Assembly (NCBI GenBank): GCA_021784975.1
Contig: JAJYGU010000127.1
Location: 1-8,541, forward strand
Reading direction: 5' to 3'
DNA length: 8,541 nucleotides
DNA from: Planctomycetota bacterium
GTDB lineage: Bacteria; Planctomycetota; Planctomycetia; Pirellulales; Thermoguttaceae
Position numbers and translations under genes: made by a program. How positions within the stretch are numbered: position 1 is the stretch's first letter; each line of letters starts with the position of its first letter. Shown one piece after another: positions 8,151-8,541 of this stretch. Under the pieces are notes generated by a model. It worked only from the letters and a program-made list of their open reading frames with translations, had not been told where the DNA came from and did no database searches.

Positions 8151-8541
8151 TTACGGCTTGCCGCCGGTCGTGGGCCGCTTCGAGAGGTCTACATAGACAC
8201 ACTGCCCGCCGTTCTCGTGCGCCAGTTCGACGAGAAAATTGCTTCCTGTGGATGGCGGACCGTTACCGAACTGAATGGCGTGGATGGTGACACCGGCCGC
8301 CAGGTCGCGAATCGTTTCCAACTGTCTCGGCGTGAGCTTGGGATCGTCGCCATCGGTGAGGAAAAAGATGACGTCCGGCTGCAGGCGGATTGCCAGCTTG
8401 AGGGCCGCCTCATGGTCCGTGCCGCCGTCGGCGCGGATCACATCCAGAAACCGCAGCACCTGTTCCTTGTTTTGTTGGGTGGCAAACGCCAGGCGGCCGG
8501 GGCCGGCGGCGGGGGTGAAGAGCATCGGTCGCTGGTTGTAC
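8151..8541 (-). CDS. VWA-domain protein, C-terminal part (cut by window edge)
   Basis: The frame enters from the right edge and runs to a TAA at 8151-8153; about 129 codons are visible and the N-terminus is missing. The sequence is the second half of a von Willebrand factor A fold. It has YNQRPMLF on the strand leading into the later helices, then GGTDHEAALKLAIRLQPDVI, where the Thr is the expected third MIDAS position. FFLTDGDDP follows, whose first Asp is the expected fourth metal-site residue, and then a closing IHAIQFGNG strand and QCVYVDLSK. The DxSxS motif would lie outside the window. I recall this GGTDH-to-FFLTDGD pattern from planctomycete VWA proteins, often described as exported or membrane-anchored. 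VWA domains bind partners through a metal ion, so a physical link with the co-directional membrane protein 24 bp downstream is plausible. An internal ATG at 8525 is not the start, since the fold begins before it. Confidence 0.88.
   Translation of the reverse strand, partial: YNQRPMLFTPAAGPGRLAFATQQNKEQVLRFLDVIRADGGTDHEAALKLAIRLQPDVIFFLTDGDDPKLTPRQLETIRDLAAGVTIHAIQFGNGPPSTGSNFLVELAHENGGQCVYVDLSKRPTTGGKP

Overview
This GC-rich window looks like chromosomal DNA from a planctomycete, probably of the Pirellulales/Thermogutta type. Three points support this. The primary-type sigma factor has a long Arg-rich spacer between regions 1.2 and 2. The VWA protein tail follows a pattern (GGTDHEAAL then FFLTDGDD) that I associate with planctomycete proteins. 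There is also a secreted LTxxQ-type protein and a very large membrane protein I cannot place in any family. The taxonomic call comes from remembered family patterns, not from a search.

Layout, left to right. Positions 2-262 (+) hold the C-terminal end of a protein with a hydrophobic tail segment. It converges with a minus-strand sigma-70 gene (292-1707). The intergenic region 1708-1987 carries a strong terminator for the next minus-strand gene, a two-PDZ HtrA/DegP protease (1988-3550). A 312-bp gap (3551-3862) follows, holding a second strong minus-strand terminator and two small inverted repeats. Next come a secreted LTxxQ-repeat protein (3863-4468), a 1198-residue multi-pass membrane protein of unknown function (4530-8126) and, cut by the window edge, the C-terminal half of a VWA-domain protein (8151-8541). 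Apart from the leftmost fragment, every gene is on the minus strand.

Transcription probably runs right to left in at least two units. The first is VWA protein, giant membrane protein and LTxxQ protein (gaps of 24 and 61 bp), ending at the terminator at 3755-3787. The second is htrA, ending at the terminator at 1899-1930. The sigma gene lies beyond that terminator and probably has its own promoter. The grouping of a periplasmic protease, an LTxxQ (CpxP/Spy-like) secreted protein and a sigma factor is suggestive of cell-envelope stress handling, but only the gene order supports this. The most interesting unknown is the giant membrane protein paired with the VWA protein. No tRNA, rRNA, CRISPR array, transposase or phage gene was seen.
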